From Bacteroidales bacterium (GTDB lineage Bacteria > Bacteroidota > Bacteroidia > Bacteroidales > Prolixibacteraceae), in the NCBI GenBank assembly GCA_015654795.1, contig JAATGF010000037.1:1-34023 (forward strand): a stretch of 34,023 nt of DNA, in the 5' to 3' direction. Both the position numbers and the translations under genes were made by a program. Of the stretch, positions 1 to 9,083 are shown piece by piece; the stretch's first letter is position 1; the number at the start of each line of letters is the position of its first letter. The notes under the pieces were generated by a model. That model was not told where the DNA came from, made no database searches, and saw only the letters and a list, made by a program, of their open reading frames with translations.

Positions 1-37
1 CAATTTATTAAGGGCAATTTATTTTTTGATTTACGTC

Positions 38-110
38 ACCCCACCCGTACGGGACGAAATATTTTTCTTTAAATTCTCATTCTACCCATATTTGGTGCCT
101 ACGGCACGGT
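38..110. repeat. REP-like double-hairpin element
   Basis: The stretch contains the perfect palindrome CCCGTACGGG (44-53) and, 40 bp on, a second hairpin with GTGCC (95-99) pairing GGCAC (103-107), preceded by TTCTACC. The same order (CCCGTACGGG hairpin, a TTCTACC box, then a second small hairpin) ends both full copies of the ~320 bp repeat at 7784-8103 and 8594-8916. It is probably a member of the same family of extragenic palindromes. No coding potential is seen. Confidence 0.5.
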
Positions 111-170
111 CATCAATAACAAGATTTTAATCGAATAAAAATTCAATTGCCTGGTTATTTCGGTTAACTC

Positions 171-203
171 TTTCGTGGCCTGTCGCGGCCTTTGGTGGCC
201 TCT
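171..203. repeat. Short degenerate tandem repeat (GTGGCCT)
   Basis: Three imperfect ~11 bp units built on CGTGGCCT, CGCGGCCT and GGTGGCCT follow each other directly. This is a local microrepeat in noncoding DNA with no visible function. Confidence 0.45.
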
Positions 204-206
204 CGG

Positions 207-365
207 ATTAAATTGATCTGGGTGAACCCAATCCTCAGTACCTTTATCGTATCGATAAAGGCGCCCCACTCCCTTCGTACCTGGTCCGTACCAACTCCGT
301 ACCTTCCTCGCACCAACTTCGGGTTCCTTCCTCAGATGACAATTTCATGGGTATTTAGTGTTTCA
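207..365. repeat. Dispersed ~150 bp repeat, copy A
   Basis: This segment matches 26918-27052 closely in the same orientation. Both have an ATTGATCTG/TTGATCTG start, a hairpin CCTTTATCG-TAT-CGATAAAGG (relaxed in the second copy), a ladder of 11-12 bp units based on CGTACC, a core CTCGCACCAACTTCGGGTTC, and an end reading GACAATTTCATGGG(T/G)ATTTAGTG. A 75-codon ORF lies across it (192-419) but shows no protein-like features. I treat it as a noncoding dispersed repeat. Confidence 0.75.
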
Positions 366-374
366 AAAACTCAC

Positions 375-412
375 AAAAAAGCCGCCCCCAAAACGAATTC
401 GGAGACGGCTTT
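375..412 (-). terminator. Rho-independent terminator of the cyclophilin gene
   Basis: On the minus strand, an 11 bp stem (AAGCCGTCTCC with GGGGGCGGCTT, two G-T wobbles) is followed by a T run. It starts about 30 bp past the stop codon of the cyclophilin gene, which fits an intrinsic terminator for that gene. Confidence 0.8.
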
Positions 413-441
413 CACATAGATTGAATGATTGGTAAGATCGG

Positions 442-879
442 TTACGATTCGATAATCACGATCTTCTCGATTTTATCCCCCTGACGAATAGCATCGATAA
501 CTTCGAGACCTTCGTAAACCTTACCAAAACAGGTATGATGACGATCGAGGTGACTTGTGTTTTTGCGGCTGTGGCAAACAAAAAACTGCGATCCCCCCGT
601 GTCTTTTCCGGCATGAGCCATCGACAAAACGCCACGGTCGTGGTATTGGTTGTCACCATCCAGCTCACATTTAATCGTATAGCCGGGACCACCGACGCCT
701 GTTCCTTTTGGGCAACCGCCCTGGATTACAAAATCAGGGATAACGCGGTGAAATGTAAGTCCGTCGTAGAAACCTTCTTTCGAAAGTTTTACAAAGTTGG
801 CCACTGTACCCGGAGCATCCTTTTCAAAGAAGTTAACCTTCATCACCCCTTTTACTGTATGAATTTCAGCTTGAATCAT
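442..879 (-). CDS. Cyclophilin-type peptidyl-prolyl cis-trans isomerase
   Basis: A 145-residue single-domain cyclophilin, which catalyses cis-trans isomerisation of X-Pro bonds. Family motifs are clear: [13 protein letters not shown] at 43-55 with catalytic Arg45 and Gln53, [15 protein letters not shown] at 86-100, and [14 protein letters not shown] at 111-124. No signal peptide is visible, so it is probably cytoplasmic, similar in size to bacterial PpiB-like enzymes. I chose the ATG at 879: the longer frame would start at a TTG 24 bp upstream and adds residues unlike the family. It is transcribed leftwards alone, with its own terminator. Confidence 0.93.
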   Translation of the reverse strand: MIQAEIHTVKGVMKVNFFEKDAPGTVANFVKLSKEGFYDGLTFHRVIPDFVIQGGCPKGTGVGGPGYTIKCELDGDNQYHDRGVLSMAHAGKDTGGSQFFVCHSRKNTSHLDRHHTCFGKVYEGLEVIDAIRQGDKIEKIVIIES

Positions 880-971
880 TATTGTTACATTTAAAAGGCC
901 CAAAGGTACAATCTTTCGGTCAAATAGCGATAATTTTCACAATCAGGCCAAATAAAAATCTGTTAATAAGT

Positions 972-979
972 TATCTTTG
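972..979 (+). promoter_or_regulatory. Bacteroidota -7 promoter element
   Basis: TATCTTTG matches the TAnnTTTG consensus, 49 bp upstream of the ATG of the PorE-like gene at 1028. No clear -33 TTTG is present at the usual spacing, so this is a prediction from one box only. Confidence 0.5.
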
Positions 980-1027
980 CCCATCACTTAACCTGCAATC
1001 TACAATCCGAGTTAATTATCTTCGAAT

Positions 1028-3019
1028 ATGGATTATCTTAAAATACGTCATTTATGCCTGCTGTTTCTGATCGGACTCACCTTTTCGTGTACCGTATCAA
1101 AGCGCTACCATTCGGCAATGACCTCTTTTGAGATTGGAGAATATACTAAAAGTATTACCTCGTTTCGGAAAGTTTACATCCAGACCAAAGACCGGCAGAA
1201 AAAAGCGGAGATACAGTTTAAAATTGCGGAAGCCTATTATAAAATCGGGCAATACCGCTCTGCTGAAGGCTATTACAAAAGCGCCTTGATGCGTAAAGCA
1301 GGCGGTGCAATAACATGGTTGCACTATGCAGAAGTTCTTCGGGCCAACGGGAAATACGACGAAGCCATCAATAATTATAAAGCGTATCTCGATTCTGTTC
1401 CCAAAGATGAAATGGCCCTCAACGGGATTGAATCGTCGCTGAAAACAAAAGAATGGCTGAAGACCCCCACCCGCTATAAGATTGAAAACCTAAAAGATAT
1501 CAATTCGATATCGAATGATTTTGCAGCCTCCTATGCCGGGATTCACGACAATGAGATTTTCTTTACCTCTTCGAGAAAGGGTAGTACCGGGAAAAAGAAA
1601 AGCGCCATCACCGGAGAATACAATGCCGACATTTTCAGGAGCAGCTACAACCTCCAGAAAAACCGTTGGGATAAACCACAACTTGTCGACGAACTCAAGG
1701 TCATCGATACTTTTGATGAAGAGGGCGCCGCTTCGTTTAACGCAACCGGGAACATGATGTATTTTACACGATGTCCTTATGTAAAAACCGAAGAGCGGGG
1801 TGCTGAAATCTTTACTGCAACATTACTCTCCGGTTTATGGGGCGATCCTGCAAAAGTGACAATCGGCAAAGATAGTCTTATGACTGCTCATCCCTCATTA
1901 TCAGCTGATGGCAATACTCTTTACTTCGTTTCTGACCGTCCCGGCGGATACGGGGGAAAAGATATCTGGTTCACTGTGAAGAAAAAAGGAGAATCATGGG
2001 AGAAACCGGTGAATGCCGGACCCGAGATCAATACTTCGGGTGACGAAATGTTCCCCTACATCCGCGAAAACGGAACGCTCTACTTTTCATCCAATGCCCA
2101 TATTGGAATGGGAGGGCTCGACCTGTTTATGGCAATGAAGGGAAAAAACGGGAAATGGGTGGTCGAGAATATGAAATCGCCGATTAACTCTGCCGGCGAT
2201 GATTTTGCCATCTCATTTTACCAGGGTGAAGAACGGGGCTTATTCAGCAGTAACCGCGAAGGGAGCCGAAAAGACGATATTTACAGCTTCGTTCTACCAC
2301 CAAAAACATACGAAATCGAAGGAAATATTTTCAATAAGGAAAATGGATCAAGAATCAATGATGCCACTGTGAAGTTGATCGGGACCGATGGTACAATGCT
2401 GAAAATGACTGCAGAGAATGGCAAGTTCAACTTTAAGTTAAAACCAGAAGTTGAATACATTGTCGCAGCTTATAAAAAAGGATTCCTTAATACGAAAACG
2501 GTCGCCTCAACTGTTGGAATCGATGACGGTAAGCAGTTTCAGGTGAGAATGGAACTAACACCAGCCGATTTACCAATTAGCGTCGACAATATATATTATG
2601 AATTCGGTAAGTGGGATCTGCTTCCCGAATCTGTAACCGCACTTGACAGTTTGACAGAACTACTTGTTCTTAACCCAACTACTGTGATTGAATTAATGGC
2701 ACATTCCGATTGTCGTGGTGACGATGCTACCAATTCTGAAATATCGCAGAAAAGAGCGCAATCAGTCGTGTCGTATTTGATTGCCAAAGGGATACAACCG
2801 GGAAGATTGGTCGCCAAAGGATATGGAGAGACTTCACCAAAAACAGTTACTAAAAAGCAGGCCAAAGAATATCCATTTCTGAAACAGGGAAGAGAACTCA
2901 CATGTAGTTTTATCGAATCGCTTGCCGATGAAAAGGAGCGGGAAATTTGTCATCAGATCAATCGGCGCACCGAATTCAGGGTTTTATCTTCCGATTACAA
3001 AGAGAAGTTTGAGAAATAA
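1028..3019 (+). CDS. PorE-like outer-membrane lipoprotein (TPR, propeller, CRD, OmpA)
   Basis: A 663-residue exported lipoprotein. The signal peptide ends in a lipobox LTFS-Cys21. Domains in order: TPR helices (about 30-145), a WD40/PD40-like beta-propeller with repeated LSADGNTLYFVSDRPGG-type blades (about 165-410), a carboxypeptidase-regulatory-like beta-sandwich (about 425-505), and a C-terminal OmpA peptidoglycan-binding domain (about 520-655; ELMAHSDCRGDD and KRAQSVVSYL). This order is that described for PorE, a type IX secretion component that anchors to peptidoglycan. Bacteroidota carry several paralogs of this architecture, so the exact role is not settled by sequence. It lies 85 bp before purM, a housekeeping gene with its own promoter. 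Confidence 0.85.
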   Translation: MDYLKIRHLCLLFLIGLTFSCTVSKRYHSAMTSFEIGEYTKSITSFRKVYIQTKDRQKKAEIQFKIAEAYYKIGQYRSAEGYYKSALMRKAGGAITWLHYAEVLRANGKYDEAINNYKAYLDSVPKDEMALNGIESSLKTKEWLKTPTRYKIENLKDINSISNDFAASYAGIHDNEIFFTSSRKGSTGKKKSAITGEYNADIFRSSYNLQKNRWDKPQLVDELKVIDTFDEEGAASFNATGNMMYFTRCPYVKTEERGAEIFTATLLSGLWGDPAKVTIGKDSLMTAHPSLSADGNTLYFVSDRPGGYGGKDIWFTVKKKGESWEKPVNAGPEINTSGDEMFPYIRENGTLYFSSNAHIGMGGLDLFMAMKGKNGKWVVENMKSPINSAGDDFAISFYQGEERGLFSSNREGSRKDDIYSFVLPPKTYEIEGNIFNKENGSRINDATVKLIGTDGTMLKMTAENGKFNFKLKPEVEYIVAAYKKGFLNTKTVASTVGIDDGKQFQVRMELTPADLPISVDNIYYEFGKWDLLPESVTALDSLTELLVLNPTTVIELMAHSDCRGDDATNSEISQKRAQSVVSYLIAKGIQPGRLVAKGYGETSPKTVTKKQAKEYPFLKQGRELTCSFIESLADEKEREICHQINRRTEFRVLSSDYKEKFEK

Positions 3020-3034
3020 GTCACAAAAAAATCT

Positions 3035-3042
3035 TATTTTTG
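3035..3042 (+). promoter_or_regulatory. Bacteroidota -7 promoter element before purM
   Basis: TATTTTTG fits TAnnTTTG 61 bp before the purM ATG. A TTTG at 3008-3011 could be the -33 box, though the 23 bp spacing is a little longer than the usual 19-21. Confidence 0.55.
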
Positions 3043-3103
3043 TGCCGCCTGAACCGGGTAGCCGGATAGATTTCAGAATTATTGCAAACCATTGATTATT
3101 AAC

Positions 3104-4273
3104 ATGGGTTCCGACAACAGATATGACCTCAGGGGTGTTTCGGCTTCGAAAGAGGATGTTCATAATGCCATCAAAAACATTGACAAGGGGCTTTTCCCGA
3201 AAGCCTTTTGTAAAGTCGTGCCCGATTTTCTTGGCGGTGATCCTGAGTATTGCAATATAATGCATGCCGATGGAGCGGGAACAAAATCATCGCTCGCTTA
3301 CCTTTATTGGAAAGAAACCGGCGATCTTTCGGTATGGAAAGGGATTTCGCAGGATGCGATTGTAATGAATCTCGATGATTTACTGTGCGTTGGTGCTGTC
3401 GACAATATCCTCCTCTCATCTACAATCGGAAGAAATAAAAACAATATACCTGGTGAAGTAATCACTGCGATCATCGCAGGGACAGAAGAACTTTGCGCAG
3501 AATTGAGGGATATGGGTATCAATATCTGGCCAACTGGCGGCGAAACTGCCGATGTCGGCGATCTTGTTCGCACAATTATTGTCGACTCAACGGTTACTTG
3601 TAGAATGAAAAGATCAGAAGTTATTTCCGCTGATCAAATCAAGGCCGGAGATTGTATAATTGGCTTATCATCATCAGGAAAAGCTTCTTACGAAAAAGAA
3701 TATAACGGAGGTATGGGAAGTAATGGCCTCACCTCAGCACGCCATGATGTTTTTGCCAAATATCTGGCCAAAAAATACCCGGAGAGTTACGATCACTCAG
3801 TTCCCGAAGCATTAGTGTTCTCGGGAAATTGCAAACTGACCGATCGTGTTGAAGGAACTGATCTCAATGCGGGAAAACTGGTTCTTTCACCTACAAGGAC
3901 TTATGCGCCAGTCATTAAAAAATTACTTGAACAATTCAGAAGTTCAATATCAGGAATGATTCACTGTTCTGGTGGCGCTCAGACTAAAGTACTTCACTTT
4001 ATTAATGATATACATGTTATAAAAGATAACCTTTTCCCCGTTCCTCCGCTTTTCAAATTGATACACGAGCAAAGTGGAACTTCCTGGCAGGAAATGTACA
4101 AAGTCTTCAACATGGGGCATCGCTTCGAAATCTATGCTGATGCAAATGCAGCCGATGGAATAATCGCACTTGCCAAATCATTTAACATTAATGCTCAAGT
4201 TGTTGGACATGTCGAATCATACAATGGTAAAAAAGTGACAATCCACTCCGAATTTGGCACTTTTGAATATTAG
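3104..4273 (+). CDS. purM: Phosphoribosylformylglycinamidine cyclo-ligase (AIR synthase)
   Basis: A 389-residue PurM, which closes the imidazole ring of 5-aminoimidazole ribotide using ATP in de novo purine synthesis. It is of the Bacteroidota type, longer than the ~345-residue E. coli enzyme. Recognisable blocks are RGVSASKEDVHNAIKNIDKG near the N terminus, HADGAGTKSSLAY, GETADVGDLVRTI, the glycine-rich NGGMGSNGLTSARHD, and GGAQTKVLHF. The ATG at 3104 is preferred over an in-frame TTG 12 bp upstream. A good -7 element precedes it. It sits in line with prfA and pyrF on the same strand. Confidence 0.96.
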   Translation: MGSDNRYDLRGVSASKEDVHNAIKNIDKGLFPKAFCKVVPDFLGGDPEYCNIMHADGAGTKSSLAYLYWKETGDLSVWKGISQDAIVMNLDDLLCVGAVDNILLSSTIGRNKNNIPGEVITAIIAGTEELCAELRDMGINIWPTGGETADVGDLVRTIIVDSTVTCRMKRSEVISADQIKAGDCIIGLSSSGKASYEKEYNGGMGSNGLTSARHDVFAKYLAKKYPESYDHSVPEALVFSGNCKLTDRVEGTDLNAGKLVLSPTRTYAPVIKKLLEQFRSSISGMIHCSGGAQTKVLHFINDIHVIKDNLFPVPPLFKLIHEQSGTSWQEMYKVFNMGHRFEIYADANAADGIIALAKSFNINAQVVGHVESYNGKKVTIHSEFGTFEY

Positions 4274-4332
4274 CTACGCCTTACTTTGTTCAGAATCATT
4301 TTCATTTTCTTAACCAGTAAGCAAAAAATAAT

Positions 4333-5418
4333 ATGTCAAATAATTCATTAATAGAAAAATACGAAGGGATTAAGATCCGCTTCGACGAAGTTAGTCAACA
4401 GATTTCCGATCCGGATATCATGAAAGATATGAAACGGTACGTCAAGCTGAATCAGGATTACAAACAGCTCGATTCACTCGTGAAATCATTCAAAAGATAC
4501 CAGGGTTTATTGAAAAACTTTTCGGATGCCAAAGAAATACTTGACACCGAAACAGATGAAGACCTCCGTGAAATGGCACGCGAAGAGTTGGAAAATAGCG
4601 AAGCCCTGATTAAACAGCACGAAGACGAGATCCGTTTTCTGCTCGTTCCGGCCGATCCCGAAGATAGTAAAAATGCAATTCTGGAAATTCGTGGCGGAAC
4701 TGGTGGCGACGAAGCTGCTATTTTTGCGGGCGATCTTTTCAGGATGTATTCGAAATTCTGCGATCGTAAAAACTGGAAACTCGAAGTAACAAGTTCAACC
4801 GAAGGAACTTCTGGTGGCTATAAGGAGATTGTCGCTAAAGTAACAGGCGAAAATGTCTACGGTATTCTCAAGTTCGAATCGGGCGTTCATCGCGTACAAC
4901 GGGTTCCGCAAACCGAAACAGCCGGACGAATTCACACTTCTGCATCTACGGTTGCCGTATTGCCCGAAGCGGAAGAGTTTGACATTGATCTTCGTGAAAC
5001 CGATATCCGTAAAGATACCTACTGTTCATCAGGTCCGGGGGGGCAGAGTGTAAATACCACCTATTCGGCAATCCGGTTGACCCATATTCCCACTGGAATC
5101 GTTGTTACTTGTCAGGATGAGAAATCTCAGATAAAGAACCTGGCGAAGGCAATGGGCGAGCTGCGAACAAGGATATATAATATGGAATACCAGAAATATA
5201 TGGACGATATTGCGTCGCGAAGAAAAACGATGGTTTCAACAGGTGACCGTTCCGCTAAAATCCGCACGTACAATTATCCTCAAGGACGGATGACCGATCA
5301 TCGTATTGGATACACAGTTTATAATCTTCCTGCAGTTATGGATGGTGATATTGAGGATATTATCGACAAATTAAGGGTCGAGGAAAATACTGAACGGTTG
5401 AGAGAAACCGAGCTTTAA
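4333..5418 (+). CDS. prfA: Peptide chain release factor 1
   Basis: A 361-residue class I release factor that reads UAA/UAG and triggers peptidyl-tRNA hydrolysis on the ribosome. The codon-reading PxT motif is PQT (192-194, within RVQRVPQTE), which marks RF1 rather than RF2. The catalytic GGQ is at 236-238 within SSGPGGQSVNTT, the methylation site of PrmC in other bacteria. The length is normal. It begins 59 bp after purM and may be cotranscribed with it. Confidence 0.97.
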   Translation: MSNNSLIEKYEGIKIRFDEVSQQISDPDIMKDMKRYVKLNQDYKQLDSLVKSFKRYQGLLKNFSDAKEILDTETDEDLREMAREELENSEALIKQHEDEIRFLLVPADPEDSKNAILEIRGGTGGDEAAIFAGDLFRMYSKFCDRKNWKLEVTSSTEGTSGGYKEIVAKVTGENVYGILKFESGVHRVQRVPQTETAGRIHTSASTVAVLPEAEEFDIDLRETDIRKDTYCSSGPGGQSVNTTYSAIRLTHIPTGIVVTCQDEKSQIKNLAKAMGELRTRIYNMEYQKYMDDIASRRKTMVSTGDRSAKIRTYNYPQGRMTDHRIGYTVYNLPAVMDGDIEDIIDKLRVEENTERLRETEL

Positions 5419-5424
5419 CAGGTA

Positions 5425-5446
5425 GAGACGCGCGGCTGTGCGTCTT
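5425..5446 (+). repeat. Small hairpin directly after prfA
   Basis: AGACGC (5426-5431) pairs with GCGTCT (5440-5445) around an 8 nt loop, starting 7 bp past the prfA stop. It lacks a T tract, so it looks more like an extragenic palindrome or an RNA 3'-end stabiliser than an intrinsic terminator. Confidence 0.45.
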
Positions 5447-5515
5447 CGCACAAATTATATGCTGTGATCTTAAAGCATAATTAAATTACAGACGATACTG
5501 ATCAAAATTGAAGGA

Positions 5516-6358
5516 ATGAACAATCAGCAACTATTCGAAAATATCCGCAAAAAAGGATCTTTTCTTTGTGTCGGTCTCGACACGGACATCAAGAAAATAC
5601 CACAATTTTTACTCGACACCACTGATCCGATGTTTGCGTTTAATAAAGAGATCATTGATGCAACAGCTAAATATACAATTGCTTACAAACCAAACCTCGC
5701 ATTTTACGAATCAGAAGGACTAGAGGGCTGGCGCAGTCTTGAAAAAACTGTTCATTATCTTCGCGAAAACTATCCCGACATTTTCCTGATCGCCGATGCA
5801 AAACGTGGAGATATTGGAAATACCTCATCCATGTATGCAAGAGCCTTTTTCGAAAAATTAAAGTTCGATGCCATAACGGTTGCTCCTTACATGGGCGAAG
5901 ATTCTGTAAAGCCATTTCTGGCTTACGAAGGGAAACGAGTTGTTCTGCTTGCCTTGACTTCCAACAAGGGAGCATTTGATTTTCAATTTATTGCTGACAA
6001 TTCAGGAGAAAAACTCTTCGAAAAAGTAATTCGGACTTCTCTGAATTGGGGTAATGAGGAGAATATGATGTATGTTGTCGGCGCCACAAAAGCTGAAGAA
6101 TTAGCAGACATTAGAAAAATAATTCCTAATCATTTTCTGCTTGTTCCCGGTGTAGGTGCACAGGGAGGAAGCCTGCAGGAAGTTGCAAAATACGGATTAA
6201 ACAAACAATGCGGCCTGCTGGTAAACTCATCAAGAGCAATTATTTACGCTTCGAATGGCCCGGATTTTGCACAAAAAGCTGCCGAAAGTGCAAAAGAGAC
6301 ACGGGACGAAATGATCGAACTACTCAGAAATAATAGCCATACAACGTCTTTCTTTTGA
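5516..6358 (+). CDS. pyrF: Orotidine 5'-phosphate decarboxylase
   Basis: A 280-residue OMP decarboxylase of the longer 'type 2' branch; it makes UMP in pyrimidine synthesis. The catalytic Asp-Lys-Asp array is in [11 protein letters not shown] (Asp94, Lys96, Asp99). [12 protein letters not shown] at the N terminus and VPGVGAQGG near the C terminus fit the TIM-barrel phosphate-binding loops. The length matches Bacteroidota orthologs. It follows prfA after 97 bp and could be in the same transcript or start separately; no good -7 box was found. Confidence 0.95.
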   Translation: MNNQQLFENIRKKGSFLCVGLDTDIKKIPQFLLDTTDPMFAFNKEIIDATAKYTIAYKPNLAFYESEGLEGWRSLEKTVHYLRENYPDIFLIADAKRGDIGNTSSMYARAFFEKLKFDAITVAPYMGEDSVKPFLAYEGKRVVLLALTSNKGAFDFQFIADNSGEKLFEKVIRTSLNWGNEENMMYVVGATKAEELADIRKIIPNHFLLVPGVGAQGGSLQEVAKYGLNKQCGLLVNSSRAIIYASNGPDFAQKAAESAKETRDEMIELLRNNSHTTSFF

Positions 6359-6540
6359 TCTTTAATATAGAATTTCCGGCTTTTTGAAGTACAATTTGGC
6401 TCACAAATGCAAAAAACAGCTAGGAACGAAAAAATATACAATTATCATTATATCAAATAATTGAGTTGATTTATTTTTCGAATATTGTGTTAAAATATTT
6501 TAAAAAATCAGAATTAAGGTTCTTGAACCGATAAAAAGGT

Positions 6541-6548
6541 TATTTTTG
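6541..6548 (+). promoter_or_regulatory. Bacteroidota -7 element before the esterase
   Basis: TATTTTTG matches TAnnTTTG 27 bp before the ATG at 6576. It overlaps the in-frame TTG (6546) that would extend the ORF, which argues that the TTG is promoter DNA and not the start codon. Confidence 0.6.
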
Positions 6549-6575
6549 TGTATTATTCACTTAACAGGACAAGAT

Positions 6576-7493
6576 ATGAGATTAATCGCCCTGATTGCAC
6601 TTTTAAGTTTTACTGTATCACTCACAGCAAAAACTCCGGGAGGCAATTCTCCGCTAATGGCAGAAAAATCAAAGACTTACCCTTACCTGGCATACCTACC
6701 AGACGGATATAACAAAAACAACGCTAAAGCTTGGCCATTAATAATTTATTTACATGGCAGTTCATGCAAAGGCAACAATCTTGAAAGATTAAAAAAATAC
6801 GGCCCGCCGTTTTATCTCGAAAGAGGAATGAACGTCGATGCTATTGTAATTTCCCCACAATGTCCGTCAAATAAAAATTGGACAGCGGGATCATGGTTTG
6901 AATCGTTTTACAAAGAGCTGAAAGACAAGTATAACATCGATCCCTCACGCGTTTATCTTACCGGAATGAGCCTTGGAGGGTTTGGAACCTGGGATATTGC
7001 ATCGCGTTATCCCGAATACTTTGCAGCAATTATGCCACTTTGTGGTGGCGGACAGACAAGAATGGTCGAGACATTAAAAGATATCCCAACATGGGTGTTC
7101 CATGGTGAGGTAGATAAAAAAGTAAATCTCAAACGTTCGGTACAGATGGTCGATGCATTGCAGGATCTTGGATCAAGACCAAAGTTTTCTGTACTTAAAG
7201 GGCAGGGCCATGGTATCCAAAAAGTTTATTCTGATCAGACGATTTACAAATGGTTACTCAGTCAGCACAAGCAAGCCTTTGAAAAGTTTATGGAAATTAC
7301 CTCTCTTTGGAATCCAAAGATTGATTCTGTAAACACAAAGAGTAATAGTAGTTCCAACGATAAGAAAGAGCTGATTGTAAAAGATTTTCCAATACGGCAA
7401 CCGGATAATCAGGACAGCAAACCGGAAGTAAAATCGTTCCTCTACAATTTATTCAACAAAAAACCGGAATATAAACAGTCAACTTTATATTAA
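6576..7493 (+). CDS. Exported alpha/beta-hydrolase (esterase/peptidase type)
   Basis: A 305-residue alpha/beta-hydrolase. The first ~18 residues form a cleavable signal peptide (MRLIALIALLSFTVSLTA). A catalytic triad is readable: Ser132 in GMSLGG, Asp180 in HGEVDKKV, His212 in GQGHG. An oxyanion-hole type YLHGSS lies at 58-63. The layout resembles the phospholipase/carboxylesterase or prolyl-oligopeptidase-like esterases that are common in Bacteroidota and often act on plant cell wall esters; no substrate can be named here. The last ~60 residues are Ser/Asn/Lys-rich and probably unstructured. The start was moved from a TTG to the ATG at 6576. It stands alone ahead of a repeat tract. Confidence 0.85.
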   Translation: MRLIALIALLSFTVSLTAKTPGGNSPLMAEKSKTYPYLAYLPDGYNKNNAKAWPLIIYLHGSSCKGNNLERLKKYGPPFYLERGMNVDAIVISPQCPSNKNWTAGSWFESFYKELKDKYNIDPSRVYLTGMSLGGFGTWDIASRYPEYFAAIMPLCGGGQTRMVETLKDIPTWVFHGEVDKKVNLKRSVQMVDALQDLGSRPKFSVLKGQGHGIQKVYSDQTIYKWLLSQHKQAFEKFMEITSLWNPKIDSVNTKSNSSSNDKKELIVKDFPIRQPDNQDSKPEVKSFLYNLFNKKPEYKQSTLY

Positions 7494-7530
7494 TAGCTGA
7501 TTCATAAATATTTATAAACCACAACTATCT

Positions 7531-7667
7531 CCATGCGACCTTAAAAAACAAATTATTTACGCATGAAATAGTCATGACTAAAAGTCACAAACCAGGATGA
7601 ATATTTCATCATCCCACCCATGCGGGATTCCATCTGACCATTAAAAATCAAATTATTCACAGATGAA
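7531..7667. repeat. Two direct ~37 bp hairpin repeats with covarying stems
   Basis: Copy 1 (7531-7567) and copy 2 (7630-7667) share CCAT..GACC.TTAAAAA.CAAATTATT. In copy 1 CATGCG (7532-7537) pairs with CGCATG (7560-7565). In copy 2 both arms have changed together to CATCTG (7631-7636) and CAGATG (7660-7665). The compensatory change suggests that the hairpin, not the sequence, is kept. Confidence 0.6.
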
Positions 7668-7783
7668 TATTATTAAGCCTTTATTTACAAAATTAAACCT
7701 AAAGTTCTGCCAACATGCAGGGCGGGATTTAACCAATAATCTTCCTATGAAGAGCTGCGCTTCAAATGTAATCTTTTCTGTTA

Positions 7784-8103
7784 TCCATTGCAGTTGCTTT
7801 TAAACAACTGATAAATAAAAACTTAAATTGAAATTGCTTTAGCATCATTATTGGCTAAACAATAAAACCATCCATCATTGTCCTGTCATCTGTGATATCC
7901 TTCAACCGGAACTTCATACCAATTTTCACCAACAACTTGAAGTCAAATCTATTAGGCTTGAATACTATTTTTAAATTTCTCGTAGGGAAAATAGCCCGGT
8001 AGAATGATTAAAATTAATAATTGGTATTGTCCCGTACGGGACAACAGATCATAATTGAGCATTTTTTCTACCGATGTTCGGTTCCTTAACGGAACCATTA
8101 AAT
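7784..8103. repeat. ~320 bp extragenic repeat, copy 1 (full)
   Basis: The copy runs from CCATTGCAGTTGC to GGAACCATTAAA. It carries several small hairpins: GTTG..CAAC at the start, the perfect palindrome TTGTCCCGTACGGGACAA, and GGTTCC..GGAACC at the end. It is about 85% identical by eye to 8594-8916. An ORF on the minus strand (7952-8149) crosses it but is not protein-like. Confidence 0.85.
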
Positions 8104-8238
8104 AAATTTTCAAACCCACCTCTTTGCGAAATGTAAATTTATGCTGCACTAAAGTTTTGCAGGGAAATAAGTCAAATTTCGAAAGCGAATTAAGAGATCA
8201 GCACACCAGAATCCGGCGCCGTAATCACCACCTGATTA

Positions 8239-8336
8239 ATGAATCTCCCCGTCGCAAGCAGACGGGGTATCTTGGTGGACAGTTTATTCTTTATTTCGCC
8301 GCAAGCGGCGGGGAATTTATCCCGTAGAGATTAAAA
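8239..8336. repeat. GC-rich double-hairpin repeat, copy A
   Basis: CCCCGTC (8247-8253) pairs with GACGGGG (8261-8267), and CGCCGC (8297-8302) pairs with GCGGCG (8305-8310). These are followed by GGGGAATT and a GTAGAGATTAAAA tail. A related copy is at 27201-27300. The high GC content stands out against the AT-rich surroundings. It is REP-like noncoding DNA. Confidence 0.7.
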
Positions 8337-8593
8337 TCCGGACACACGTCGAATATTCATAATCAACTGATATACAAAATATAAATATATTTGGAGGTTT
8401 TAATTACAACTTGCAGTTTTAGCTTCCCGATCGTCCTGTCTGATAATTTTGTTCCAAAATTACTAAAAAATAATTTAATTTTCAAACCCATTTTATGGAT
8501 TTCCTCGAAATGCACAAACAGCGCAATGAATGACCTCAATATCAATTAAAGATCTATGGAAAAACCCGCGAGTATATTGATTGTGCGAGTTTT

Positions 8594-8916
8594 CCATTGC
8601 AGTTGCTTTTAAGCAACTGATAAATAAAGAAAAACTTAAATTAAAATTGCTTTAGCATCATTATTGGCTAAAGCGTAAAAACATCAATCATTGTCCTGTC
8701 ATCTGCAATATCCTTCAACCGGAACTTCATACTAAATTTCATCAATAACTTTAAATCCAAACAATTAGATTTGAATACTGTTTTTAAATTTCCCGTAAAG
8801 AAAATAGCCCGGTAGAATGATTAAAATTAATAATTGGTATTGTCCCGTACGGGACAACAGATCATTATTGAGCATTTATTCTACCAACGTTTGGTTCCTG
8901 ACGGAACCATTAAAGA
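8594..8916. repeat. ~320 bp extragenic repeat, copy 2 (full)
   Basis: A second full copy with the same hairpins. GTTGCTT-TT-AAGCAAC is now perfect, GCTTTAGC pairs with GCTAAAGC, and TTGTCCCGTACGGGACAA is unchanged. Copy 3 begins only 3 bp after its end, so copies 2 and 3 are in tandem. Confidence 0.85.
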
Positions 8917-8919
8917 AAT

Positions 8920-9083
8920 CCATTGCAGTTGCTTTTAAGCAACTGATAAATAATCATTTGAATTAAAATTGCTTTAGCATCATTATTGGCCAAAGAGCAA
9001 AACAATCAATCATTATCCTATCATCTGTGATATCCTTCAACCGGGACTTCAGGTTGATGCCTACCACATGAAGTCTTACTTAT
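8920..9083. repeat. ~320 bp extragenic repeat, copy 3 (3'-truncated)
   Basis: A clear match to the first ~140 bp of the unit, fading into weaker similarity (ACTTCA...TGAAGTC...TTAG) up to the stop codon of the minus-strand gene at 9083. The second half of the unit, with the CCCGTACGGG hairpin, is missing. The break coincides with the start of the orphan-gene block. Confidence 0.75.

Noticed and set aside
192..419. 75-codon ORF at the left edge
   Set aside because: It lies in a dispersed repeat with a degenerate CGTACC ladder; the other copy does not keep the frame, and the end covers the cyclophilin terminator.
7494..9082. CRISPR array
   Set aside because: The repeats are ~320 bp long and only three, with no regular short repeat-spacer pattern and no cas gene nearby.
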